From contig DATCYF010000003.1 of the NCBI GenBank assembly GCA_036570425.1, positions 124,001-188,000 on the forward strand: 64,000 nucleotides of DNA, given 5' to 3'. The position numbers and the translations under genes were made by a program. This stretch comes from Rhizorhapis sp036570425. Lineage in GTDB: Bacteria > Pseudomonadota > Alphaproteobacteria > Sphingomonadales > Sphingomonadaceae. Positions within the stretch are counted from its first letter, which is position 1, and every line of letters starts with the position of its first letter. Under the pieces are notes generated by a model. The model was not told the origin of the DNA. It worked only from the letters and a program-made list of their open reading frames with translations, and did not search any database. Positions 24,346-32,318 of the stretch are shown piece after piece.

Positions 24346-25565
24346 GCGCGTGCCCTGATCTTGCTAAGTTGGTCGCCGGCTACAGCGGCGCGCATTTCGT
24401 CCAGATAGTCGCTCCACCACTGGTGCATGGCGACACGCTCCTCCCAATAGCGGCCCCGGTTATAGACGCCGCGAATGCTGTTGGCATCGGCATGGGCAAG
24501 CGACCGCTCGATGGCCTCCGGGGACCATTTGCCGCTCTCGTTCAGCAGGGTGGAGGCAGTGGTCCGCAGGCCATGCGCCGTCACTTCACCAACAGCATAT
24601 CCCATCCGCCGGAACGACTGATTGACGGTGTTTTCGCTCAGCGGTCGCCGCGACGTGTGGAACGTCGGAAAGACGTAGCCGTCCGGGCCGGTCAGCGCGA
24701 ACAATTCCTCCAAGTAGGCCAACACCTGCCGGGACAGGGGGACTTCGTGGGGGCGGCGCATTTTCATGCGCTCGGCGGGGATTTTCCAGACGGCGTTGTC
24801 GAGGTCGAATTCCGACCATTCTGCCATGCGCAATTCGCCGGGGCGCGCCATGACGTGCGGTGAAACCTGCATGGCAAGGCGCGTGATCGCATGGCCGGTA
24901 TAGGCATCAATCGCGCGCAAAAGCTCGCCCATCTGCGAGGGATCGAGGATCGCCGCGTGATGTTTGACCTTCGGAACGACCAGCGCGCCTCGCAGTATCG
25001 AACTGGGATCGCTCTCGCCGCGCCCAGTCGCGACGGCATAGCGGAAAACGCGCCCTGCAAAGGATCGACAACGTCGCGCCGTTTCATACTTTCCCTTGGC
25101 CTCGATCCGCTTGAGCGCAGCCAGGACGTCGATGGGCTTGAGATCGGCTACCGGGCGCGCTGCGATTGGCTCCAGTTGCTCCAGCAGCCAGTTTGCCTTT
25201 TGCGTGGTGGTGTCTGCTTGGCCCTGCGCTACCTGCTTGTCGATGTACTCCTTGGCGACTTCACCAAAGGTGTTGGCGGCCTTGAATACGGCGATCAGCT
25301 TCTCATGCTTGCGTTCTGCAAGAGGGTCGGTTCCAGTTTCCAACTGCCTGCGAGCATCGTCACGGCGTTTCCGCGCCTCGGCCAAGCCGACATCGGGATA
25401 GCGGCCAAGGGCCAGTCGCTTCTGCTTGCCCATGTAGCGGTACTTGTATCGCCACAGTTTCGACCCGTTCGGATGCACCTCCAGATAGAGTCCCCGCTCG
25501 TCGGTGCATTGGGTCACTTTGTCGGTCGGTCGGATGTTCCGGATTTGCAGCTCTTTCAGCGCCAC
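24342..25565 (-). CDS. P4-type tyrosine integrase, intact
   Basis: The 407-residue site-specific recombinase has the DUF4102-type arm-binding N-terminus (LKELQIRNIRPTDKVTQCTD, RGLYLEVHPNGSKLWRYKYR), a central SAM-like domain, and a catalytic domain with Arg in ARPGELRMAEWSEF, HEVPLS, HGLRTTASTLL and a terminal tyrosine in GVYNRGRYWEER. All active-site elements are visible, so it may be functional. An att-like repeat lies 220 bp upstream at 25785 and its partner at 21183, the usual arrangement for these integrases. It converges with and just overlaps the alpA remnant. Confidence 0.92.
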   Translation of the reverse strand: MALKELQIRNIRPTDKVTQCTDERGLYLEVHPNGSKLWRYKYRYMGKQKRLALGRYPDVGLAEARKRRDDARRQLETGTDPLAERKHEKLIAVFKAANTFGEVAKEYIDKQVAQGQADTTTQKANWLLEQLEPIAARPVADLKPIDVLAALKRIEAKGKYETARRCRSFAGRVFRYAVATGRGESDPSSILRGALVVPKVKHHAAILDPSQMGELLRAIDAYTGHAITRLAMQVSPHVMARPGELRMAEWSEFDLDNAVWKIPAERMKMRRPHEVPLSRQVLAYLEELFALTGPDGYVFPTFHTSRRPLSENTVNQSFRRMGYAVGEVTAHGLRTTASTLLNESGKWSPEAIERSLAHADANSIRGVYNRGRYWEERVAMHQWWSDYLDEMRAAVAGDQLSKIRARA

Positions 25566-26103
25566 GGTCGAATCTCCTCAGCGGGTCCGGGAGAGGACCA
25601 GCGAGGGCGGTTCCAGGGTCATGGTGCCATCGATTTTTGCCTGGGGCCATATTGTCCCAGCCGTGGCACCTCATGGCCCCGGATTGCCTGATATCGCTTG
25701 GCACAGTCCGGGAGTGGTGAGGTCTGAAAATGGCAGATTTCCGCCGGTTTGTCGACCCTTGCGGGATCACCTGACACGGAAAAATGGTGCCCAGAAGAGC
25801 TTGACTTGTGTTCAGTCAAGCAACTGATCTGACAAGCAGAATCATCGATCTTTTTGATCGCCGGAACCCCCTATAGCACATTCTTTATTCGTGGAAAAGG
25901 CTGGATCTACTTGGACACTAAGTTCGAGTCCTGAATTCGTTACTGTGGGAACGCCGGCAGAAAATCGAGCGTGGATTGATTTGTCGGCCTTCAGTGCCAA
26001 AGTTTTGGAAGGTCGAGCTTCATAAAACACCCGATCTGAGCGTTTTGCATCCGCGCTATCGATTGTGGTCCCACGCGCTTAAGGCTCTGGACGGTTCGGT
26101 CTA
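25566..26103. other. Island right border, no gene
   Basis: The stretch contains the att-like repeat at 25785, a CTTGACT/AGTCAAG hairpin directly after it (25800-25820), and at about 25922 a TTCGAGTCCTGAATTCGTTACTG segment cut here for length that recalls the repeats flanking the reverse transcriptase. No gene is supported. Confidence 0.4.
25785..25799 (+). repeat. 15-bp direct repeat, att-like (copy 2)
   Basis: Exact copy of TGGTGCCCAGAAGAG at 21183-21197, located 220 bp upstream of the intact integrase start. It is the likely right attachment site of the element. Confidence 0.6.
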
Positions 26104-27057
26104 TCAAGCAGCCAATTCTTTCGAGTGAACCCCAGGACAGAGGCGGGTTTCGACGGTCACGTGAACGACTTCGTCGTGCCCCCTCAACCGCTGTATGTAC
26201 GCTTCGGGCGGCAGCGGGGTATCGACAATCAGCGAGACAATCGCGCCAAACTTGCCCGGCCCCAATTGCCAAACGTGAAGGTCAGCAATCTGCGCATCGC
26301 CGTCCTCGATCGCGTCACGGATCTCTTGCTCCAGTTCTCCGGTGACGGTCGCGTCGACCAGTACGGCGGCCGTGTTCTGCATCAAGCCCCAGGACCAGCG
26401 AGCGATCACGACCGCCCCAACAAAACCCATGGCTGCATCCATCCAGACCCATCCGAGGTATCGCCCTGCCAGCAACGCGGCGATCGCTAGAACGGAGGTC
26501 AGGGCGTCGGCCAGAACGTGGAAGTAGGCAGAACGAAGGTTGTTGTCCGCGTGAGCATGGTGGTGGCCGTGGTCGTGCGTGTGATGATGGTCATGATGAT
26601 GATCGCCGCCGAGCAGCCAAGCACTCACCAGATTCACTAGCAGCCCCAATGCTGCGATCCAGATCGCTTCGCTATAGGCAATGGACATTGGTTCAAAGAA
26701 ACGGCCGATCGACTTCACGGCGATGCCGATCGCGAAGACCGCCAGAAGCAGCGCGCTCGCGAATCCGGCGAGATCTCCCACCTTTCCCGTGCCGAAGGTG
26801 AAGCGCGCGTTGGCGGCGTGACGGCGTGCGAAGCTGTAGGCGAAAGCGGCAATACCGAGTGCGCCGGCGTGCGTAGCCATGTGGATGCCGTCGGCCAGGA
26901 GCGCCATCGAACCGGTCCACAGGCCCGCGATGATCTCGACGATCATCATGGCGGCCGTGAGGGCCACCACCCACCGCGTGCGATTTGCATGGGCGTCGTG
27001 CTGATCACCTAGGAAATTATGATCGTGCGCGAAGTCGCCTATCGTGTGGGAGTGCAT
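26104..27057 (-). CDS. dmeF: DmeF-like cation diffusion facilitator (metal efflux)
   Basis: The 317-residue protein is a CDF-family proton-coupled metal exporter with six membrane segments. The first metal site is in LLADGIHMATHAGALG and the second in SAYFHVLADALTSVLAI. A His-rich cytoplasmic loop (HHHDHHHTHDHGHHHAHAD) separates them, and a short C-terminal domain follows. The HxxTH variant of the first site and the His loop fit the DmeF group (Ni, Co and related ions), though substrate cannot be fixed from sequence. It ends the copper-island gene row, 127 bp after the cytochrome gene, so it may be co-transcribed. Confidence 0.85.
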   Translation of the reverse strand: MHSHTIGDFAHDHNFLGDQHDAHANRTRWVVALTAAMMIVEIIAGLWTGSMALLADGIHMATHAGALGIAAFAYSFARRHAANARFTFGTGKVGDLAGFASALLLAVFAIGIAVKSIGRFFEPMSIAYSEAIWIAALGLLVNLVSAWLLGGDHHHDHHHTHDHGHHHAHADNNLRSAYFHVLADALTSVLAIAALLAGRYLGWVWMDAAMGFVGAVVIARWSWGLMQNTAAVLVDATVTGELEQEIRDAIEDGDAQIADLHVWQLGPGKFGAIVSLIVDTPLPPEAYIQRLRGHDEVVHVTVETRLCPGVHSKELAA

Positions 27058-27184
27058 CTAATTTCAGCTTTCGTGGATCCGGGAGTAGCCCGACGATCTA
27101 TGCCACAGGATTTCGCCGAGATCACTGGATCAGGGCATTGGGCGGCCCCGCCCGGCAAAGTCATTTGCGACGGCGGGAGAGGGA

Positions 27185-27757
27185 TCAATCCTCGTTGGCT
27201 GGAATAGCCTCGGAATGGCTGTGCGCGCCTTCTTCCTCCCCATGCTCAGCAGGATAGCTGGCATATTGCTCCGCACTCATCTCCGGGAGCGCTTTGACGA
27301 AAGCAGCGATGTTCCAGATCGTCGCCTCTTCATGTGTGCCCCCGAACGCCGGCATGCCGCTCATCTTGATGCCGTGGTCGACGATCCAGTTTACCTCCTC
27401 AAGGCTCCAGCCTTGAGCCGCATGGGCGAGCGCGGGCGGCTTGGGCCGCATGGTCTCGGCCCATCCGGCGCGCGAGGCGCCGATGCCTCCGTGGCAGTGA
27501 GCACACATAGTCTTGTATTCTCGGGCACCCGCCGCGATCATCGCCGGGGTGATCTCGGCCGGCGCAGTGAGGTCGTCCGCCGCGTTCTGCACATGGTTGC
27601 GCATGGTGGTAGTCAGCGCCCAGGCGACGATCGGGTTGTGCCGGTCGGTCGCGGCGACGTTGTAGCCGCCTGTCAGCACCACCAGCAGCGCGATGAGGAT
27701 AAGCAGCAGGAATACGCCGACCGCACCGAGGAGGATGTTTCTCAAAGCGGCGTTCAT
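27185..27757 (-). CDS. Membrane-anchored cytochrome c
   Basis: The 190-residue protein has an N-terminal anchor (LGAVGVFLLLILIALLVVL) and one class I haem c site, CAHCHGG (CxxCH), with a distal Met in GIKMSGMPAFGGTHE. It is a small periplasmic electron carrier. The ATG at 27757 follows GGAGGG and overlaps the previous gene by 4 bp. The His/Glu-rich tail may bind metal. Within the copper operon it may pass electrons from copper oxidation; that role is inferred. Confidence 0.85.
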   Translation of the reverse strand: MNAALRNILLGAVGVFLLLILIALLVVLTGGYNVAATDRHNPIVAWALTTTMRNHVQNAADDLTAPAEITPAMIAAGAREYKTMCAHCHGGIGASRAGWAETMRPKPPALAHAAQGWSLEEVNWIVDHGIKMSGMPAFGGTHEEATIWNIAAFVKALPEMSAEQYASYPAEHGEEEGAHSHSEAIPANED

Positions 27758-28260
27758 GCTTTCCCTCCATCGTAGCACTGGACGTAACCTTTGTAGCCCA
27801 TCTCGTCCTTGGCGCCGGGTGGAACGAGGATCATCTCCATGGCCGGCAATCCGGCAGCGCCCTTCTCTGCGACTGACCGGAGGGTGACACTGAGGCCGCC
27901 ATCGGCGAATTGCTTTTCGCCGGTGCGCGGCAGGACGATCAGCTTGCCGTTGAGCTTGATCGCGCCGGACCCCTGCGGAAGGTAGAGGAAGGACGGGAAC
28001 GCCACTTCGGTCAGTACCACGGCGCAGCGCCCCTGCCTGCCGCCCAGCGCCTGAACGTCGGCATTGCTCATCGTCTCGGGCTTGATGATTGCCGTGGCGA
28101 CGTTCTGCAGCGCCTCCTGAGCGTGCATGATCGGTGCCGGCGTCGGCGCCGGCTCAACCCGTGCTTCGCGGTCGTTCCCGGCAGCAGTATTCTGGTTGCA
28201 GGCGGACAATGCCAACGCGGCGGAGACAATGGGCAGCGCGGATGGGATGAGGCGTTTCAT
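27754..28260 (-). CDS. Copper-island lipoprotein of unknown function
   Basis: The 168-residue protein has a lipoprotein signal (LPIVSAALALSACNQN, Cys near residue 20). The mature part is a compact domain with two cysteines (RQGRCAVVLTEVAFPSF and GYVQCYDGG) and no known motif. It overlaps its neighbours on both sides by 4 bp (ATGA), so translation is coupled with the DUF305 and cytochrome genes. A longer frame upstream of 28260 is antisense noise. No function can be assigned. Confidence 0.72.
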   Translation of the reverse strand: MKRLIPSALPIVSAALALSACNQNTAAGNDREARVEPAPTPAPIMHAQEALQNVATAIIKPETMSNADVQALGGRQGRCAVVLTEVAFPSFLYLPQGSGAIKLNGKLIVLPRTGEKQFADGGLSVTLRSVAEKGAAGLPAMEMILVPPGAKDEMGYKGYVQCYDGGKA

Positions 28261-28793
28261 TGCTCCACCTCCTTCGGCAGGCGCTCGCTCACACGCACGC
28301 CGTTCTTGTCGATATCGTCGATCAGATATTTCATCTGCGCGATCTCCCGCCTTTGAGCGAGGATGATGTCGTGCGCGAGCTTGCGCACCCGCGGATCGCG
28401 GATGTGCGCCCGTTCGCTGGTCATGATAGCGATCGAATGGTGCGGGATCATCGCCCGCATATACTCGGTGTCCGTAACCGTAGTCTGGCTCCGAACAAGC
28501 CAGAGCGCCAACGCGAACACGAACGCCGCCATGCCCAGGATGATAAAGTTCTTGGTGCGATCCTTGTACATGCCCCACATGAAGGCGAGCATGACGACCA
28601 TCATCGCTGCGCCCATGACGAACGCCATCCAGAAGCGCGTCTCACTCCAAAAGACGTGGTCGATGCTGTAGGTGTTCAAATACATCAGCCCGAACATCAC
28701 TGCCGTGCTCGTTCCGATCATGGCCATGAAGCGCACGTACATGCTCATGCCGCCGCTGTGGCCCTTCTCCCCGTGGGTGCTCTCTCCGGCCAT
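28257..28793 (-). CDS. DUF305 membrane protein
   Basis: The 178-residue protein has four hydrophobic segments followed by a DUF305 (ferritin-like) domain with the hallmark YMRAMIPHHSIAIMTSERA and a second DPRVRKLAHDIILAQRREIAQM helix. The DUF305 domain is common in copper-resistance loci and probably binds metal through its His/Met-rich helices. The ATG at 28793 is preceded by AGGAG; upstream in-frame codons are not used. It lies 82 bp after the Cu+ ATPase and overlaps the lipoprotein gene by 4 bp. Confidence 0.85.
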   Translation of the reverse strand: MAGESTHGEKGHSGGMSMYVRFMAMIGTSTAVMFGLMYLNTYSIDHVFWSETRFWMAFVMGAAMMVVMLAFMWGMYKDRTKNFIILGMAAFVFALALWLVRSQTTVTDTEYMRAMIPHHSIAIMTSERAHIRDPRVRKLAHDIILAQRREIAQMKYLIDDIDKNGVRVSERLPKEVEQ

Positions 28794-28875
28794 TTTTTTC
28801 TCCTGCTGATACCTGACGAACGTCGGCGCCCTCCGGAGGTTTCGTTTCTTCAGTGTGCTCGTCCCTCTCCGCCTC

Positions 28876-31236
28876 TCAGGCACCGCCATCATTCAGGTTC
28901 AGTCGCCGCAGACGCAGCGCGTTGGCGATCACCGAGACCGAACTCAGGCTCATCGCTGCCGCGGCGATCATGGGGTTCAACAGCAGTCCGAATGCGGGGA
29001 ACAGGACGCCGGCCGCTATCGGAATACCGATCGTGTTATAGCCGAAGGCGAAGATCAGGTTCTGACGGATGTTGCGCATCGCCGCACGGGACAGGCGGAT
29101 GGCCTGCGCCACGCCGAGAAGGTCGCCGCGCACCAGCGTCACGCCCGCGCTTTCCATGGCGACGTCAGTTCCGGTGCCCATCGCGATGCCGACATCGGCG
29201 GCGGCGAGCGCAGGGGCATCGTTAATGCCGTCACCCGCCATGGCGACGCGGCGGCCTTCGCCCTTAAGTGCCTCGACCTTCCGATGCTTGTCTTCGGGCG
29301 AGACATTGGCCTCGACCTCGTCGATCCCAAGCTGGCGTGCAACAGCCTCGGCGGTCGCGCGGCTGTCACCGGTGAGCATCACGATGCGAATGCCGCGGTC
29401 GTGAATAGTCCGGATCGCAGCGGGCGTGGATGGCTTGATGGGGTCAGCCACGGTCAACAACCCTCCAGGCGCGCCGTCGATCGCAACGAACATCACCGTC
29501 CGGCCTTGAGCGCGACCTTCCTGCGCGGTCCCGAGCCAGTTCTCGTCGGAGATGCCGATGCGGCGCATCATCTTCTCATTGCCGATCGCCACACGGCGCT
29601 CACCGACGTTGGCCTCGACGCCCTCCCCGGTGGTGGAGGACAGGCCGCCGGCTTCCTCGTGACGAACACCGCGCGCTTCAGCTCCGGCCACAATCGCTGC
29701 ACCAAGCGGATGCTCGCTGCCCCGTTCCACAGCGGCGGCGAGTGTGAGCAGTTCCTCTTCGGCGACCCCACCGTGCGGCGTGACCGCGACGAGATCGGGC
29801 TTGCCCATCGTCAGCGTGCCGGTCTTGTCGACGACCAGCGTATCAATTGTCTCAAGCGTCTCGAGCGCTTCGGCATTGCGGATCAGGATGCCATGCTGGG
29901 CACCCTTGCCGGTTCCCGTCATGATCGACATCGGCGTGGCGAGGCCCAGCGCGCAGGGGCAGGCGATGATGAGGACGGCGATCGCATTCACCAGGGCGTA
30001 GGCGAGCGCGGGTGCCGGCCCCCAGACCGCCCAGACCAAGAAGGTGACGGCAGCCGCGGTCACGACAGCAGGCACGAACCATGCCGCAACCGTATCGGCG
30101 AGCCGCTGGATCGGCGCGCGGCTGCGCTGGGCCTCCGCCACCATCTGCACGATCTTGGAGAGCAGCGTGTCCTTGCCGACGCCCGTCGCGCGCATCACGA
30201 AACCGCCGGTCTGGTTGACCGTGCCGCCGATTACCCTGTCGCCTATGGTCTTCGCCACCGGCAGCGGTTCGCCGCTGACCATCGACTCGTCGATATTGCT
30301 CGACCCTTCCTCGACAATCCCATCCACCGGCACCTTGTCGCCGGGGCGGACGCGCAGCCGGTCGCCTTCGCTCAACTGATCGAGCGACACTTCGCGTTCC
30401 TGGCCGGGAGCGACGATTTTCATAGCCGTCGGCGGGGCAAGTTCGAGCAGGGCGCGAAGCGCGCTCGATGTCGAGCCGCGTGCCTTCAACTCCAGCAGCT
30501 GGCCAAGCAGGACCAGCGTCGTGATGACCGCCGCCGCTTCGAAATAGACGCCAACGCGGCCCGAATGATCGCGGAAAGCGGGCGGGAACAGATGAGGTGT
30601 CAGTGTGGCGACGATGCTGAATAGATAGGCAATCGCGATGCCGAGGCCGATCAGCGTGAACATATTCAGATTGCGCGTTCTGAGCGACTGCCAGGCGCGC
30701 ACGAAGAAGGGCCATCCGCCCCACAGCACGACCGGCGTGGCGAGTGCGAGCTGGATCCATTGCGCCCGGACCGGATCGACGATCCGGTCGAGATCGAGCA
30801 AGACCATGTCGCTCATTGCATAGAGGAACAGCGGCACGGTGAAGAGCGCACTCCACCAGAAGCGGCGGCTCATGTCGACCAACTCGGGATCAGGGCCTTC
30901 GTCGAGCGAGACTGTTTCCGGCTCGAGCGCCATGCCGCAGATCGGGCAGGTTCCCGGTCCCTCTTGGCGGATCTCAGGGTGCATCGGGCAGGTGTAGATC
31001 GTGCCCTCGGGCGGGTCCTCGGCGGCGTCGAGGTAAGCGCCAGACAGGTACTGCTCGGGATTGGCGAGGAACTTGGTCTTGCAGCCGCCGGAGCAGAAAT
31101 AATGCGTCGCCCCGTCGTAATCGGCGACGTGTGCCGCCCCCTCCATTTTGACCGACATGCTGCAGACCGGATCAATAGCGATCCCGACCGCCGGGGAGGG
31201 TATGGCTTCGTTGCAATGCGTGTGATCGTGGGCCAT
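28876..31236 (-). CDS. copF: Cu+-exporting P1B-type ATPase
   Basis: The 786-residue ATPase exports Cu+ from the cytoplasm. The N-terminus carries a His patch, a YHS domain (DPVCSMSVKMEGAAHVADYD) and a short metal-binding domain (YTCPMHPEIRQEGPGTCPIC). It then has eight membrane segments with the transport motif ACPCALGLATP, the phosphorylation site DKTGTLTMGKP, HPLGAAIV in the nucleotide domain, and GDGINDAPALAAADVGIAMG. The layout (YHS plus CPMHPE/CPICGM) matches CopF/CopA ATPases of environmental proteobacteria. Its start overlaps the copB stop by one base, so it follows copA-copB in one operon. Confidence 0.92.
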   Translation of the reverse strand: MAHDHTHCNEAIPSPAVGIAIDPVCSMSVKMEGAAHVADYDGATHYFCSGGCKTKFLANPEQYLSGAYLDAAEDPPEGTIYTCPMHPEIRQEGPGTCPICGMALEPETVSLDEGPDPELVDMSRRFWWSALFTVPLFLYAMSDMVLLDLDRIVDPVRAQWIQLALATPVVLWGGWPFFVRAWQSLRTRNLNMFTLIGLGIAIAYLFSIVATLTPHLFPPAFRDHSGRVGVYFEAAAVITTLVLLGQLLELKARGSTSSALRALLELAPPTAMKIVAPGQEREVSLDQLSEGDRLRVRPGDKVPVDGIVEEGSSNIDESMVSGEPLPVAKTIGDRVIGGTVNQTGGFVMRATGVGKDTLLSKIVQMVAEAQRSRAPIQRLADTVAAWFVPAVVTAAAVTFLVWAVWGPAPALAYALVNAIAVLIIACPCALGLATPMSIMTGTGKGAQHGILIRNAEALETLETIDTLVVDKTGTLTMGKPDLVAVTPHGGVAEEELLTLAAAVERGSEHPLGAAIVAGAEARGVRHEEAGGLSSTTGEGVEANVGERRVAIGNEKMMRRIGISDENWLGTAQEGRAQGRTVMFVAIDGAPGGLLTVADPIKPSTPAAIRTIHDRGIRIVMLTGDSRATAEAVARQLGIDEVEANVSPEDKHRKVEALKGEGRRVAMAGDGINDAPALAAADVGIAMGTGTDVAMESAGVTLVRGDLLGVAQAIRLSRAAMRNIRQNLIFAFGYNTIGIPIAAGVLFPAFGLLLNPMIAAAAMSLSSVSVIANALRLRRLNLNDGGA

Positions 31237-32318
31237 CAGAACCAGGCCCTCAAGCCGAGGAGCAGCGAGAAACGGCTGGTGTCCTCACCAGCGGCGCGGG
31301 CAAAATCGGCGGTGCCGCCTAGCTTCGTCTCGTATCCGACACCGATATAGGGCGCAAACTCGCGCGCGAATTCGTACCGCAGTCGCAGTCCGGTCTCGAC
31401 GGCCGTGATTCCCGCGCCGGTCCTACGTTCGGGGATGTCCTGTGCCGCAAAGGAAAGCTCCGCCCGGGGCTGCAGGATCAGGCGCTGCGTTATGCGCTGG
31501 TCATATTCCGCCTCGATCCGTGCGGTCAGGTCGCCCCGGTCTGAAAGGAATGCGGCGGCATCGAGCTCGAACATGTAGGGCGCGAGGCCCTGTACGCCCA
31601 GCACGGCGTAGCCGCGGCTGTCCGGCTCGATATCGTAGCGAAGGCCCGCCTGGAGGTCAAACCACGGGCCGATCGCGTGGCTCCACAGCGCCTGCACCTC
31701 GGCACTCTCTACGCCGCCGCCGAACGCGCCTTCACCTTCGCTCTTCAGCCAGAGCTTGTCGAAGTCGCCCCCGACCCATCCTTGTGCATCCCACAGGAAC
31801 ATGTCCTCGCCGTCGCCGAGCCGCGCCTCGAAGCGTTCGAGCATGATGGTGGCGAGCGTAAAGTCGTCCATGACAGCAAGCTCGTCGCGCGCCGCTGCCA
31901 TGGCGTCGGCACCGTAGATCGCGTCGGCGGCATGCCGCGGCCCTTCCAGTGCGCGCGGTGGCGGCTCGGACGGTGGTGGCGCGGACGTCGCGCCGCCCTG
32001 ATCCATGTGCTCCATCGAACCATGGTCCATGGGCTCTTGCGCTTCGTGACCCATCGCGCCGTGGGGCATCGCGCCGGCACTTGCAGCGTCTTCGGTCGGC
32101 GTCTGCCCGCCCGCCGGGGGATGGCCGTCATGCTGACCGTCCTGTCCGGGCGCGGCATGGGCCGAGTGATCCTCTTGGGTGGTGGGCGGAGGGGGCGCTC
32201 CGTGGGCCGAATGATCCTGCTCGGCAGCCGATCCGGGATGGGCGCCATGCACAGAGTGGTCTTGCGCGGCGGCGGGTACCGTTATCAGCGCGGCGGTGAC
32301 GAAGAGCAGCGCGTGCAT
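31236..32318 (-). CDS. copB: Copper-resistance outer-membrane protein CopB
   Basis: The 360-residue protein has a signal peptide (MHALLFVTAALITVPAAA), a His/Met-rich metal-binding region (repeats of DHSAHG, MPHGAMGHEAQEPMDHGSME) and a C-terminal beta-barrel-like domain of the CopB/PcoB family ending in Phe (LLLGLRAWF). It is thought to bind copper in the periplasm and span the outer membrane. The start at 32318 shares one base with the copA stop (TGATG type), so translation is coupled. Confidence 0.9.
   Translation of the reverse strand: MHALLFVTAALITVPAAAQDHSVHGAHPGSAAEQDHSAHGAPPPPTTQEDHSAHAAPGQDGQHDGHPPAGGQTPTEDAASAGAMPHGAMGHEAQEPMDHGSMEHMDQGGATSAPPPSEPPPRALEGPRHAADAIYGADAMAAARDELAVMDDFTLATIMLERFEARLGDGEDMFLWDAQGWVGGDFDKLWLKSEGEGAFGGGVESAEVQALWSHAIGPWFDLQAGLRYDIEPDSRGYAVLGVQGLAPYMFELDAAAFLSDRGDLTARIEAEYDQRITQRLILQPRAELSFAAQDIPERRTGAGITAVETGLRLRYEFAREFAPYIGVGYETKLGGTADFARAAGEDTSRFSLLLGLRAWF

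Noticed and set aside
28855..30624. Long plus-strand frame of 589 codons
   Set aside because: It is antisense to the Cu+ ATPase gene; the composition is an artefact of GC-rich coding on the other strand.
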